Below, piece by piece: positions 21,897 to 36,800 of a stretch of DNA of 64,000 nucleotides. Made by a program: the position numbers and the translations under genes. The DNA is from Amaurobius ferox (taxonomy: Eukaryota > Arthropoda > Arachnida > Araneae > Amaurobiidae). Position 1 is the first letter of the stretch. Each line of letters begins with the position of its first letter. Where the stretch lies: positions 128,473,322 through 128,537,321 of the forward strand of contig OX578147.1 in NCBI GenBank assembly GCA_951213105.1. Direction: 5' to 3'. The notes below the pieces were generated by a model, which did not search any database, was not told the origin of the DNA, and saw only the letters and a list, made by a program, of their open reading frames with translations.

Positions 21897-24800
21897 CTAA
21901 AATAAACAATGAACAGTTCTATAAAAATAAAAACAACCAATAAATTGGCCATAATTAAAAGTCTTTTATTAAAATTTTCTTTTATGACGTACTAAAATTA
22001 CTCAGCAATAGCGCTTTCGGGCATTACCATGCCCTTCATCAGTGGCAAATTGAAAATAAGTGGTGAATATGTGCTTAAATTGAGGCCATAACTGTCAGAC
22101 AAAATTTTACATATTAATCATTTTACATTTTTAAATTAGTTTAGTTAAGGGTTATTCTTTTTTTTCTGTGAACCCAATTATTAAATAAACATTTTAATCA
22201 CTAAATTTTTATTTGTACTTTGTGATTGAAAAGTCCCATACATCAAATTTCAAAATCATATAATGTACCGTGAAATTGAAATAGTAGTATTTTTTTCAGT
22301 TTGGTGACACTCATATAATCTCAATTAACTGAAGCTCAACTTGACTTTCTCATACCCTATATTAAATGATTACAATTATAGTATGTTACCTCTCATTTTA
22401 AAGAGCTTGAAAAAAATCTCTCAATTAATACCAATGTTGTCAATGTTCCTCCTTTAGGGTAACTTGCATCCTAAGGGGGGGGGGGGGTGCTAATGATGCC
22501 ACAGACACAAAATTTATATAATAGTTATTTTTCACTACAATGATTGAAATTGTTAAGTTTCATGATTATTCAGCCATGAATAACCCCTTTTATGCATAAT
22601 TATGTCAAATTTTGTCCTATGTTGCCCATGTTCAGAAAATATAAAATTTTGAAGGTTTTACTTGAATTTCAAAAAATTCTATCTAGTTCTAGGTTTTTTA
22701 ATAACTAAGCCGATATAGAGTTTTATGAAAATCCATTAGTATTTGTGGCAGCTAATGTGTACAAAGGAAATTGATCATAGACAGATGGACATCATTCTAA
22801 AAATAGTCAAAACATGTTGGTCAGGAGGTCCTAAAACATAGATTGGCATCAAAATCAAACCTTTTGGTTAAAACAATACTTTCTTTATACTATATTCTAT
22901 AGTATGAGAAAGTAAAAATATATAAAAAAATATTGTCTGCTATTTTTAATACGTCAGACAATGATTACAAACATCTTTTATCAATTAAAGAACATGGTGT
23001 TTTCAAAAAGTGCAAAGAATTTTATTTTTGTACAATACTTCTTTAGCCACTCTTATGAGAGTATCATTGAAAAGTTTAGAAGAAATACCCATGCTCTAAA
23101 ACCCTTAACAATTCAACAATTATGAGGTTATTTTTGTTAAGGATTTTAGAGCATGGATATTTCTTCTAACACTCTTCGATAAATAAGAATGGCTAGAGAA
23201 ATGTTGCTTTAAAATAAAAATGATTTCACTTTGGGAAAACTCCATGTTCTCTGATTGATAAAAAAATGTCTGCAATGTTCGTCTGATTATTAAAAACAGC
23301 AGATGATATTGTAAATATATTTTTGAGAGTATATTAATGCTATCTAACTAAAAAAAAAAAAATCTATTTCAATTTCTCGGAACATTATATGATTTTAAAA
23401 TTTTATGAGCATTACTTTTTGATCAATTTGTATTTCCATTTACAAATTAATTGTAAAATAAAAGCTTTGTTAAATACAGCATGTAGTAAATTAGTAGCTA
23501 TATAAAACGGTTTCAGAGGTGAAAAAGCTGCCTCCATCTTCATGATAAAAAGACAGAACAACCACACCAGCAAAGGCAAGAAAGTGGACAAACACTGTTA
23601 CGTGCTATGTTTTAACAAAATTTTAAACTTTACAATTTTTTAAAAATTTTTTGCAGAAGTCTGTGCAATTTCAAAACACAAAATAATTGTTTTATGAATT
23701 CTCAAATTTCAAAGACTACTTTTTAAGCAATAAATAGCTTCAATTGACATAGTACACATTACAGATGTACACTACACAGTGAACATAATTAAAGTATACA
23801 CAATTTTAATGACTACTTTTTGACAATCAAAACTTAACTGCACTGACATATACACGTTAAAGATTTGCACAGTGAACATAATTAAAGTATTCCTGTTTAG
23901 AGCCTTTCGTATTTATATATAGCAACCAAAACTCAACCAAACTTAATAGGCTTACTCTTCAAACTATGTGGAAGTAGTTCCCTTGGTTAAAAAAAAAATT
24001 ATAAAATAAAAAAAAATGTCCAGTTAATTTAGCATTATGACTTGCATAAAAAAAATTTGCATACTACACAACTTCAAATGGGCAATATATTAATTTAAAG
24101 ATTTACTGGGGATGCCTTATGACAGTATTTTTAAAACATTTTTGATCGTAGAACTCTTTTGAAATTTGATTTGATAGTGGAACCCAGAATCATAAAGAAG
24201 TCCATTGTGGTCCAAATCATGCATTTAGATTTTAAGCATTTTTGTTAATATTTAAGACAATTTACATGGAGCTATCGCATCGTGGAACTCCTAGACTACT
24301 GTCATGGAATCCCAAGGGTTCCATGGAACACACTTTGAAAAACATTGTCTTATGTTATTCTTGCAGAAAAAGCATGATGACTTCCACATTAGCTGAAAAT
24401 ACTTTGCCTGAGAAGCTTTTCAATATAAGAACGGGAATTGTATTTCTATACTTGCAAAATAAATTCAGTAAAAACAATACAGTTGTTAAAAAAAAAAATG
24501 TATCCCCTGTGGTAAATGACAAAGTTACATAGTTGTTTGGCTTTAGAAATTTAATTCCTGCTTGTATCAGAAGTTTAAAAAAGGCTGTGTTTTGTCCTCT
24601 AACACTGAGTGATATCATTACTGATTTGTTTTATGCTGTATTTATGATGATAATTTACTTTTTTGTGTTCACTATATTTTGGCATAAATCACAAAAACAG
24701 AAGTGGTTAAATCTGACTAATAAAATAATTAAGAATATAAAAATAAAGTCAAAAATAAGAAATTAATGGCTATATTACACACATCAATTTATCATAAGAA

Positions 24801-27800
24801 GTAATATATACTTGCCAAGGCATTGTTAGGACTTAATGTGTATGCTTGCTGATAATGTTTATATGCATCTTCACAATTATTATGAGCTATAGCCAACAAA
24901 GCTCTGAAAAGAATTGAATACAATAAAACTATATTTTAAATGGAAATGAGATAAATACTGTAATTTATAGCACAGTAATTTCCATTATAAAACAACACAG
25001 CTTCATCAATGTTGCAGAAGCAATAGTGCAGAGGTTCATGTATTATAACCTCTTGAACATATTTAGAACACTTGGAATTAGGCCTATGTGTATTAGGCCT
25101 ATGTTGGAATTAGGCCTATTTCTGTCTGCATATAATAACTGCAGAATGAGTATACATATAAAAATGAAATTTTACATTTATATGCAATTTGCAGAAAGAA
25201 AAAAAAAAGGATATAAATTAGGACTAAGTTGTAATGGGCAGCTTTGCTAATTTGCTCATTGAATACAGACACTGGCTAAATCTGGTTTCCACAACAAAAC
25301 TATATATAATTTGAGGAATGGTCAATAATAAGGGCCTGTCAGGTATTCTATGAAAATCGAAATCGAACCCCCCCCCCCCCCCCCTAAGAAGCATTTTGTT
25401 TCAGGCTGATAGTTCAAATGATGCATCTAGGATCTTACTTTAATATATTTTCCTTGCAGTATATTCCTTCCCTTGGAAGCATGGTTCCCATTTCCTTTCA
25501 AAAGACTATTCATAAAAACTGTACTAAATATCTTTGTTTTCAACTTTGCAGATACCATAGTTGAAGACATTTATGGGCTTTCCAGAATTTTTAATGCTTA
25601 TTATTTTTCAATGACCTAACCTTTTTATTGGGAAAATTATAGTCTATATTTTTTAATAAGCATTAACATAGTATTTATTAATGCCAATAAGTTTGAATAC
25701 ACTGAATTCATTGACTTAATTGATTCATTGCCTACTTGTAAAATATCTGATATGAGCAGAGCAAGATGCAATTTACCAACTTCCATTGGCCCACTGTAAT
25801 AATTACCACCATTTTGGGCCAATCTCATTCTGTGATAAGAAACTATATGGTTGCCAAAGAAACATAACTAAACAAAAGGTATACAATGACAAAAATTATG
25901 GCAATTTCCAAAAATATAGGTAATTAATAATTTAAAAAGCTTTTGTTTATTTTGCAATAACAGAAATTTAAAAAATATTTTATTTACTCTTTATTATGTA
26001 ATTTAAAAAGTCTTATGTGTTTTTCGATAATTTAAATTTTTAATAACTTGTATTTAATTTTCTTTTTATTTATTTTTAGTAATTTAAACTTGAAAATGTT
26101 TAGTTTTGTTTTTAAATTATTTAAATTTTGAAAATATTTTGTTAACTTTCAAGTTGTATTACAAAAAGAGATTTTTTTAGAAAGCCAAATTTTTCTAATC
26201 ACAGCAGTTTCTTTAAAGTAATAATAAAATCAAGAGTTTGAAGGCCAAATTTTATCTAAACTGCATAGAGTATAACTGTGCATACAGAAATTGCCATGCA
26301 TCATAATTAATAGATCTTTTCTCATGGCTATAAATATTTGGAACTCAGTAAGTTGCATAACTTTTTTTATACACCATGATGAATTCTTTAATATATTGTT
26401 TGATGTCAAAATATAAAACTATTGCAAAAAGTGTATTTTCTTGTATATGGAATACAGGCTAAATCCAGAAAAATGATGTTAATGAACTTGCAACATAGTA
26501 CTACATATGGAGAGCCAACTTATTTAATGACACTTAATACTTCTTTTTTTCTCCCCAGACCTTCAAACCTACCCGCAGGTGTAAGGTACCCGTCTGAATG
26601 GCTGGGACAGTGCCACCCAATTTAGGCCAGAACCCTATGGGGGCGACATCAACAGGGACCGTACCATCCTTCCTGCAACCTATCTTGTCTCGGATGGACT
26701 TTTAGACCCACAGATTTAATATGGTCATACTCCGCATAGACACAGAGATAGTTTTGGATGACATCAAGGATTGAACCCGGGTCTGCATTTTTGTGATCCT
26801 CGGATCTTACCCACTGAGTTATTTTGGCCTCTAATACTTCTTTCTTTCAACTCAGACTGCCTGACCTGCCAGAAGGTGTAAGGTATCTGCTTGGATGGCC
26901 AGAATAGTGTCATCTAATGTAGACCAGAACCCAGTGGGGGGTGACATCCACAGGGACCGTACTCTCCTTTCCCATCCACCAACCTCTAGGAAGGACTTTT
27001 GAATCCATAGATTTAACATGCCTGTACGCCATGTTTGAGCAGCACCGAGAATCGAACTCAGGTCTTCCGAGTGTAATACCTGTGCTCTAACCTCTGGGCT
27101 ATCTCACTACCGCTTTAACACTTCTTTGACCCAGATCATCCTACCTATCTGAAGGTATAAGGTATATGTTAGGACTCCCAGAAAATGCCAATAAATTTAG
27201 ACTGGAACCCAGAGGGTTGGCATCCACTGCAGCCATACCCTACTTCCCCTACCACCAACCATTCAAAGGACTTACCCACATATTCAATGTGCCTGTACTT
27301 TGCATGAACACAGGAACAGTTTGAGCAGAGGTGGGAATCGAACTTGAGTCGCCTAAGTGCAATCCACACAGGCTAACCACTGGGATGTCCTCTTTAATAC
27401 TTCTTCAACCCAGGCCGTCTGAACTACCCAAAGGTGTAAGGTATCTGTTTGGATGGCTAGGAATGCCACCCAATTTAGACCGGAACCCAGTGAGGGAAGC
27501 ATCCACGAGGACCGTACCCTCCTTCCCCTACCACCAACCTCTCTGAAGGACTTACAGACCCATATGTTTAACATGATCATACTCCGTGTGAACATGGCTG
27601 GCGACAGTTTGGGCAGTGGCGGGAATCAAACTCGGGTCATCAGAGAGCAATTCTCAAGGGATAACCACTGGGCTGTTGCACCCCCTTTCATACTTCATAA
27701 ATTTTATGTAACTGTTTTGATCAATGTAATGAGCAAACCTGTAATAGTACAATAATTATTCATCCCAGCATTCTAAATTGTGTGCCATTCATTTTTTCAT

Positions 27801-30800
27801 GATAAATTGTATATGAAACAACTGTTTATTTAACAGAATTGATTGTCCTGATTTTTTTTATTTTTCCAAAATATCATTCTAAAATTTAGAGCAACCATGT
27901 TTATAATCAATAGAGTTTCAGAATTTACAGACTATCAGAATTTACTGATAATTGTATCAACTTTATTTGACTTGCTTAGTTCTTGAGTTACCTTATTGAA
28001 ATCAATTTACATAATTTAGGATATATATAGCTTGGAAGCATTTTCAAAATTTCACTCTTATATATTAATATGGTACAAAATTTGAAATATTTTTACCCAT
28101 AAAGCCTTTATTAAGCTTAACAAGTGAAAAAAAGAATATAATACTATCAAGTTATTAAGTTATAAAAAATCATTAAATAAAAAAATACTTTGTGCAAAAG
28201 ATAAATGACATTTGAGTAATACATTAAAAAGAAAGGTAAGAAAAACAAGCAGCATTCAGCTCTTTTGAAGGTACGTTGGATCTCTTTTATCAGTAGACAA
28301 CAAAAAAACTAAAGTTGAGCAAAAACAGTCCAGCTAATGTGAAATATAGAACTAACATATAAAATCAGAGAATGCCAAAATAGACAGAAATATCTCGTCT
28401 TGTTAGGACATTTCTGATGTGTTTTAGTGCCCTTCAATCTAGTATGTTAAATCGGTGTTTAAGGATTGGCTAGGCTGTTCTTCATTCTGCTTTCGGATTG
28501 GTTTTCTTAGGTGGGCTCTTAATCCATGACTTGAGTATATATACCCTCTGTTTCCATTTCCTCTTTTTTTGACTTTGGGTTTGCTGGTTATTTAGCACTG
28601 ACGAAGAAAATCCAGTGTACCCACAAAACAGCTGTATGTTGCATATATTTGTGCTTAAATATGTTGCTCAAGTTTTCCTTACAATATATTATGGCAGACA
28701 AGCAAAACAAGTTTTAATTGTCATTTTTGTATTCTTTGTATCACTCCTAATGAGCAAATAATATAACAGTATATTGTTCCACATTTGAATATAATTTTAA
28801 TGTTTGGTATGGCCCCTGAAATCTACTGAATATTCTGATTTTAATTTAGTTTGTCTTCATTATATATTATCATGATACACTAGTTTTAATTTCATAGTTG
28901 ACAAGAAAAGTGAATATGTAAAATGTCCATTACTTGTTTATATTTTCTTCCACCAGACACTGTTGAGTTTTATCACCTGATATTGTTGCTGATTTGCTAA
29001 AACACTCTTGGGCATATTTTACATCTCCAAGCTGTAAATTGCAAAAACAAAATAAGCTAAAAAATATCTATATTATTACTAATAGCTTTTTTATTATGTA
29101 CCTGATATTCTGACCAATACTCTTAAAAAATACCACATATAAAATTAAAGCCAAAATTTGTAAATGTGCATAGTATATTTGTTTTTGAAGTTGAACATTT
29201 ATTTATTTTTTAATTTTTGTGACTTTTTAAAACATTCTGCATTAAAATGGAACAATTTTAGAAGGGTTTAGATCAGCAACCATTTCTACATGTGTTGCTA
29301 TATGAAATTATAATAATTACGTTATTAAAAAAAAAAGTCTGATGTGGGCAGCACATGACTTTCCTTATATAATGCTATGAATTTACTACTTTTACAGTAG
29401 AAAAAAAATAGGTTATTCTTATAGTAGATACTTATATTCTTTCCAAGATATTGAATTTTTATCAATTAGTCGTCATTTTCATTGATTTAGCATCATTTTT
29501 ATCCATTTGATGAGATTTTCGATAATTTAGCAACATTTAAAAAAAAAATCGCCAAGTTGGCGACATTCCGCCAAATTAATCGCCAAAATCTTGTCAAGCG
29601 TTATGGATGCACAAATAATAAGTTATTCTTATAGCAGATAAATGACTATTGGCATTAAAATACAAAAGTATTTCTCAAAGTATCTTTTCTCATGAATGGA
29701 ATGAGTTAGATCCATGAGAATGATGTAACCAAATTTATGGCATGATATTACATATGAAAAGTAAATATGTTTTCAATAGTAATATTTTTTATAATTTATG
29801 GGATTTTTTGATAAATTTATTTGAAAAATGGACAATATCTCAAGAATGGTTCATGCTAGCATTCTAAAGTTTATGTCAATCATTTTCTAAGGAAAAATTA
29901 CATAAGAAATGTCTATTTGCATAACTTTATTAAAAATTTTGATTTTCTGATGATTTTTTCAAAATTTCACTCAAAAATTTAGGGAGTTCTGAACATTCGA
30001 TTATATTTAAAAACAATAGGCTTCCATTGATTGTAATTTTTGTGCCAAATTTCATTCGAATCGCTTCATTCGTGAGATATCGTCTCCACAGACTCACTGA
30101 TACACACACACATATAGACTTTCATACACACAAACACAGACATCACCTCAAAAATGTTCGATTCGTGATCAGGGATGCTTGAAAGATACTCTCCCGTCGA
30201 AAACTCGAATTCGAATTATCGACCCCATCACAATACTTTCCTTATACAGTATTGTATATAAGAAAAGTAATAATTAGTTATTAGATTCTTTAATAATATT
30301 CATTATTAAAATATATCATGCTATTGATAAATCAATGCCATTGAGGCTTCAATACAACAATAAAAATATTTAAAGTGTACGCATTAAAAATAGGAGTTGG
30401 TGAGTACAACAAACAGGATGCTGAGCACCAATTTCAATATAAGTTAGCTTTTTCCCGGCCATCCAAATAGCTGCTCTAAGTCCTCGGACGAGTTGGGTGG
30501 GCTGGGCTTTCGACATTACTGCTTAGAGAAAACATTGTTTTTTGAAATTTTTGAATTCCCCATTTTGATAGAAATACATATTTTAAAACCACATGAATGC
30601 ATTTTGAACACGTGGCTTGCTAATCTGTGTGTATATATGGACATAACTCAGCAACAAATTCTGGTATATCACCCTGAAATTTTAAATTTAATAAGATATC
30701 TTTATATTAAAAATATTAGCTGATGTCAAAGCCACTATTTGATGAATTTCACATATGAAATTCCATATATTTGTAAAGAAATTTTAAGGAAATATGCTGA

Positions 30801-33800
30801 AATAAACCATTTATTGATTTAGACCTTAGTTAACAGATATGTAATGTCACAGTCAAAGAAAGAATATTTGAGCTGCAAGCTCGTATCCTGTAGAGACTAA
30901 CAATAGCAACAATACAAATGTTTGCAGGTATGTACCTACATCTTTGCATGATGGAACCCTTTTTCAAATTTCGATTTAGTTTGAGTTATTCTATTTTTTT
31001 ATGCAATTTTAAAGTCAAAATGTATTTTTATTTAAAATCTATATTTTTATAGTTAAAGATGTTTTTATAGTCATATTCTCTCAAAAGAAGTAATGTTTAA
31101 AGGATTTAAACAATTAAAAATAAATTTATTATACAGAGTTCTAATACTGAAGCTGCTGTTATATACAGCAGCATGGAAAACTCACTCCTAATCAATGATT
31201 AAATTGAAGGGGGCTCCAGTCCGATGGAGTCGAAATGGTTTCGGGTGAATAACATCTTGTAAAACAATATCTTCAAAATGGTTTAAAATATTAAAATTAT
31301 AACCACATTTTTAAAATAGTTCACAGTATTAAAATATTGTTAATATAACTACTACATTTCAAAAACTAAGAACCAAATCTAAAATCTAATTATATATTCT
31401 TGTAGAACTTTCATACGGCTACAAATTATCACCTACTGTTTTCATACTCACCTACTGTTCATAATTAGTTTTTGAGATATAAGCATAACAGACTTTAAAA
31501 ATGGAAACTTTTCTTTATAAAAACAAGTTACTGTTTGTTAAGCAAAGCTTGTTATTGTTTTTACTTGATTTCCTACTGAATATGTTTTGTCACTCACTGT
31601 TTATGTCTATCTTTTATAGATCAAAAGATGTTTTGAGTGGAAGTAAGCAAAATGAGCTTTACTTTGCTTAGACAAAAACTCACTTGGACAAAAATTTTAA
31701 TTCATTTATTGTATTTCATTTATTTATTTATTATTATTATCATTATTGTTATTATTATTATTATTGTTATTTTTTAAATAAAATAAAAGGTGCCCTATTT
31801 TTTGACAAAACATTGACATACATTGACATACATTGTTTATATTTCTATCTATTAGATTCAGAGATATGAGTGTCCAAAGTGTTTACATTTTTTGCAACAC
31901 TCTCAACAGATACTCCAGCTCAACCTCATCAAAAACTATATCAGCAAATGCCAGTGTACTTTTCAACATTAAAAACATTGTGCTGTGAATCTTGTCCATC
32001 ACCATTTCGCATTGAAAGAAGTAAAGTACTTGCATTATGTAGGGAAAGTCATGTGCTGAACACAACAGATCTTTTCATTTGTTGACATGGATATGCAGTA
32101 TATGGTAATATAGATACAAAAATTATGCAGAACCAGGAGTCAGAATTGTGGAAAATTCTTAATTGGGTAAAGCCAACTCTCAGATTGATCTATCTACTTG
32201 GCACTCTTACAGTGAGACAGAACAAGTTGTTATTAAAAAATTTTTTTGTACTTATTGTTGTAAAAAAAATTGTAAAAGCCAATGGGAGTGTTGGTTCAAA
32301 CCATTTTGATTTTATTAACCAAATAAAGACATTAATTCATAAAAGGAAGTTAGAACAATTAAATTAAAGTTATTGTAAGTAATATTTGTTGTATGTAAAA
32401 CTGAGGTTTTTAGATAGATAATGTATATATTTAATTTGAGTATTTTTATGTTCCTTTTGACTTTACGTGAAGAAATTTTGAAGTTTTTTACAAACTTACT
32501 TGTTTCATAATTTGCATTTTCAATAATGTAGCTAGTTCGCCATTCATTAAGTCAATCATTTGATAAATAATATCAAATTAATATACAGAAAAGCATTATT
32601 TGTTTAGATACTGTAAGTGCACTTCAAAATTTTATAAAGAAAAATATATAAATATGATTTAAAAATAATGTTTGTTTAATTTAATTATATAAGTATATTA
32701 GAAATACTGAAAAAATTAATACCTGAAGATAAATCCTTCCTAGAGCTGACAGAAGTTGAGAAATATTTTCTTTGCTTTTCTCTAGCAGAATATTTACAAT
32801 GGAAACAGCTAAAATATAATCCTAAAGTGAAAATAATAAAATAATCTTAAACACAATCTATTAAAACAATTTCATATTAAATACATACATACATATACAA
32901 GAGTTGCTATGGAATTTACATTTATAAATTCTCAAATTCCTATAATAATTTCTTTTCTAAGTTTAGAAGTAAAGCCAATTTACAGAATCTGAGCTTTTAT
33001 TTTCATATAGTTTTTATTGTGTTTATACATTGTTTTGAAAAATTACCAAATGGATTAAAAAATAATTATTTGAAAGAAAATATGCAATTCACATTGGTGG
33101 CATTGCAGTGAGTAAGGTTAAAATGTTACAACACAAATTCAAATTTAAATTTTTCAGGTATCCAAAACTTAAAGATAAATTCCCATTTTTATCAAAATAT
33201 CAATCAAAATGTTACCAAGTTTTGTGAAATCTCATTAGTCTAAACAAATTTTTATGTGAATAATGGCTATAGTCCATGGAGTATCCAGCTGAAATCAGAA
33301 TATTACGAAAATTCTAAACTTATATCTCCGAACGTGATAGATAAAAATCTAAATAATTTACTTTTATTTTGTCAGAAATAGGGCACTATATAAGTTTTTG
33401 TCTGAGTGAATTTTAGCTTCACTTTAATTACATTCACTCAAAATATCTTTTAAACTATAAAAGATAGATATATTCAGTAAGAGATAAAAAATGTTCTGCA
33501 AGAAGTCCAATTCCTAGATCAATAATCTGGGTTTCCAAAGCTTTTACAGTTTTGAGAAATTATCTTATTAAGCTGAAGAAGATTGAACATTTCTTATTTT
33601 TAAAGTTTGTATTGTTTACATCTTGAAAACTAAAAGTGCTAGAAAAGGAACAGTACTATGTAGCCCTTTTTAAGCCCTACAAGGATATATAATTGGAATT
33701 TAGGTCTAGTTCTTAGATTTCAAAATATAGTGGTTAAAATTTTTCATCATATTTTGAGAAAAGGAGGTTATAATTTTGATATTTTAAACAGTTTTAAAAG

Positions 33801-36800
33801 ATTTTTTTTTTACAAGAAGCTATTTACGTAAAATAATTTCAGCTCCATTGGGCTGTACCAATTTTTTTCTTGCAAATTGCAAAAATATGCGATCGCAGGT
33901 ACTATACCTGTAGTTCAATTAAGGAAATACTTATAGTGAAGGGAATCAAGGTGCTCCTTTGAGAGCCCAATGTATCGAATTTTTTAAATGCAAACCATTT
34001 CAAATTTGAACCATGTTTAAAAAAAATCTTCTAGTAAAGTTTTAACATTAATTTCAAATGAATTACATACCCAGCTGTATTTGGGTATGTCATATGAAAT
34101 ACAACAATTAAATTTAAGATGTAGTTTCTAAGGACAATCAATTATAACATTTTTAACCACTGCTAGCACATATTTTCTTCTTCCAAAAGAATAAAAAAAA
34201 TCTGATGTGGGCAGAACATGACTTTCCTTATATAATGCAATGAATTTACTACTTTTACAGTAAAAAAAAAAAAGATTATTTTTATAGTAGTTATTTATAT
34301 TCTTTCCAAGATATTGAATTTTCATCAATGAGTCGTCATTTTCCATGTCATCATCATCAATGAGTCATCATTGATTTAGTGTCATTTTTATCCATTTGGC
34401 GAGTTTTTCGTTAATTTAGCAACATTTAAAAAAGTCGCCAAATTGGCGACATTCTACCAAATTTGTCACCAAAATCGTGCCAAAAGTTATGGACGAAGAA
34501 ATGTTATTCTTACAGCAGATAAATGACTATTGGTGTTCAAATACAAAAGTATTACTCAAAGTATCTTTTTTCATGAATAGAACGAGATAGATCCACGAGA
34601 ATGATGTCACTAAATTTATCGCATGGTATTACATCTGAAAAGTGAACATGTTTCTCAACAGAAAATATTTTTTTTTTATTTTATATGACTTTTTGATAAT
34701 TTTTTTTAAAAATGTGCAATATCTCGAGAACGGTTTATATTAGCATTCTAAAATTTATGTCAATTGTTTTCTAATGAAAAATTACATAAGAAATGTCTAT
34801 TTGAGTAACTTTATTAGCGGTTTTGATTTTTTGACGATTTTTTCAAAATTTCACTCGAAAATTTAGGAGGGTTCTGAACATTCGATTGCGTATAAAAACA
34901 ATAGGCTTCCAGTGTTCACGAACTGTGATTTTTGTACCAAATTTCGTTCAAATCGGTCCATTCGTTTGAGTTATCGTCTCCACAGACTCACTGACACACA
35001 CACATACTTTCACACACACACAGACATCACTTCAAAAATGTTCGATTCGTGATCAGGGATGCTTGAAACATGCTCTCTCGTCGAAAACTCGAATTCGAAT
35101 TTTCGACCCCATCACAATACTTTCCTCATACATTATGTATATAAGGAAAGTAAAAATAGAACATTCCTGTCTTCTCTAATTGTTTTGACGTTGTTTTCAG
35201 TTAATTTCCCACACATTTTTCTTGCTTGTATATTTTTTAAAGTTGGTCTAAATGTCTCATGTTCCTCCATTACCATTTTAGAGGGTTTACTCACTATGCA
35301 ATTTGTTCTATTTGCTCTGCTATCTGCTATCTCTTATTGCATTTCTTTCAGTTCATTCTTTATTTTTGGCTACTTTTTCTTTCCTACATGGTTTTTACTA
35401 TTAATTCATGGTATCCTGCCTCATATTTTTCCAGTTTCTGTGCTTTTTCCTCTTTTATTTAACTTCACAGTTATGACAACTTTTCTCTTACCTCCAGCCA
35501 AGTGCGCTATTTTACCTTAGATGCCAAACTTATTTAAATACATGAGGTTGTGCTTTTTGTTTGTAAGAAGAAGGCTGCTGTGTGCCTTTGCCCTATTTTT
35601 AGTGTATATTGTCTATTTACAAAGCTTTTATTTTTTTAACTGATTCTAAAGTTAATTATTCAGAAAATATAAATATTTTCTAAAACTTTCAATAATACTA
35701 ATTATTAGGAATACCAATTATACTAAAACTTTTAATATTACTAATACTATCAATAAGCAAAAATCACTTTGTGCAAAGGATAAGGAAAACTTGAGTAACA
35801 TATTAAAGCACAAATAAAATAATAATGCAGCATACTGCTGTTTTAAGGATATACTGGATCCTTTTTATCAGTGCAAGAGAACCAACAAATGCAAAGTCAA
35901 GAAGATGAAATGAGCTATTCCGTATTTTTTACTTTGGGTTTGTTGATTCTTTTGTACTTGCAAAAGGGATCCAGCATATCATCCAAACAGCTGTATGCTG
36001 CATTATTATTTTATTTGTGCTTAAATGCATTGCTTAAATTTTCCTTAATACTAAATTTAAATACCAGCAAACAATACTGAAGTGGTAAGCATAATTAAAA
36101 GTCCTTTATTAAAAATTTCATCTGATAGCAAAGCATTTTACAAACATTAATTGAGTAAAATAATAAAATGTATAGAGTAAGTTTAACACCTACCCTTTGG
36201 GAAAGAACACAGTTCAAAATAGAATACAGAACCCTCTGCTCCCTTTTTCTCCAAATTTCTAAAGATGCTAAAAGAAAAATAAATAATTGTAAAGGGTATG
36301 CTTTTGTACTTTTATTTAATTTACAGTAGGTCATTCGCACTTTATGGAAATGATTTTGTATTTATGTTTCTCGTTAGCATTTTGAGATAAAGATTTAGTA
36401 ATTTCACTATAACCATCTACTACTGTTTTGTTTTGATTGGAATGTATAATAAAAGATTTATTTTGGAAATGGCTAATGAAATTGATAGATGGCTTGAAGT
36501 TAAGTAAATGCGCTTTCCTAGGAAAAATATTCGTATCAACAAACACGGTGTAAAAATCAAAGTTATTGCACTTCAAAGAAAGGTATTTTTAATATATTAA
36601 ATTTGAAAGGGAAAAAGTGTCTAGCTGAAAATAGAAATAAAAAAATGGCCACAAAATCGCACCCTAAGACTGTTCAAATGTGGGTAAATATCCAGAAAGT
36701 GAAGTCTCTGATCCTAAAAGAAAATCCACTGGCTCAAAGATCCATTGCATCAAAACTAGGAATGTCTTCTGACACTGTAATTAAAATCATTTATACAGAT

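Noticed and set aside
25637..25829. Minus-strand frame ([19 protein letters not shown]...) preceded by an acceptor-like tatcacag and followed by donor-like sites
   Set aside because: It lies between TRAPPC12 exons 11 and 12, which join directly in phase and match the family. Neither donor candidate (gtaaat, gtaggc) would return to the right phase for exon 12, so inclusion would shift the frame. I do not recognise the peptide.
26550..27686. tRNA genes suggested by A and B boxes
   Set aside because: The heads are degenerate, lack a foldable acceptor stem and are followed by SINE bodies; they are SINE promoters, not tRNA genes.
31883..32085. Overlapping open frames on both strands at the edge of repeat family E
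   Set aside because: The + frame ends in the family B/C terminal motif (gggaaagtcatgtgctg); no conserved protein recognised.
35059..35520. 153-aa + strand open frame rich in Phe/Leu
   Set aside because: It spans the end of a family B repeat and a T-rich foldback arm present elsewhere without the frame, so it is a composition artefact.
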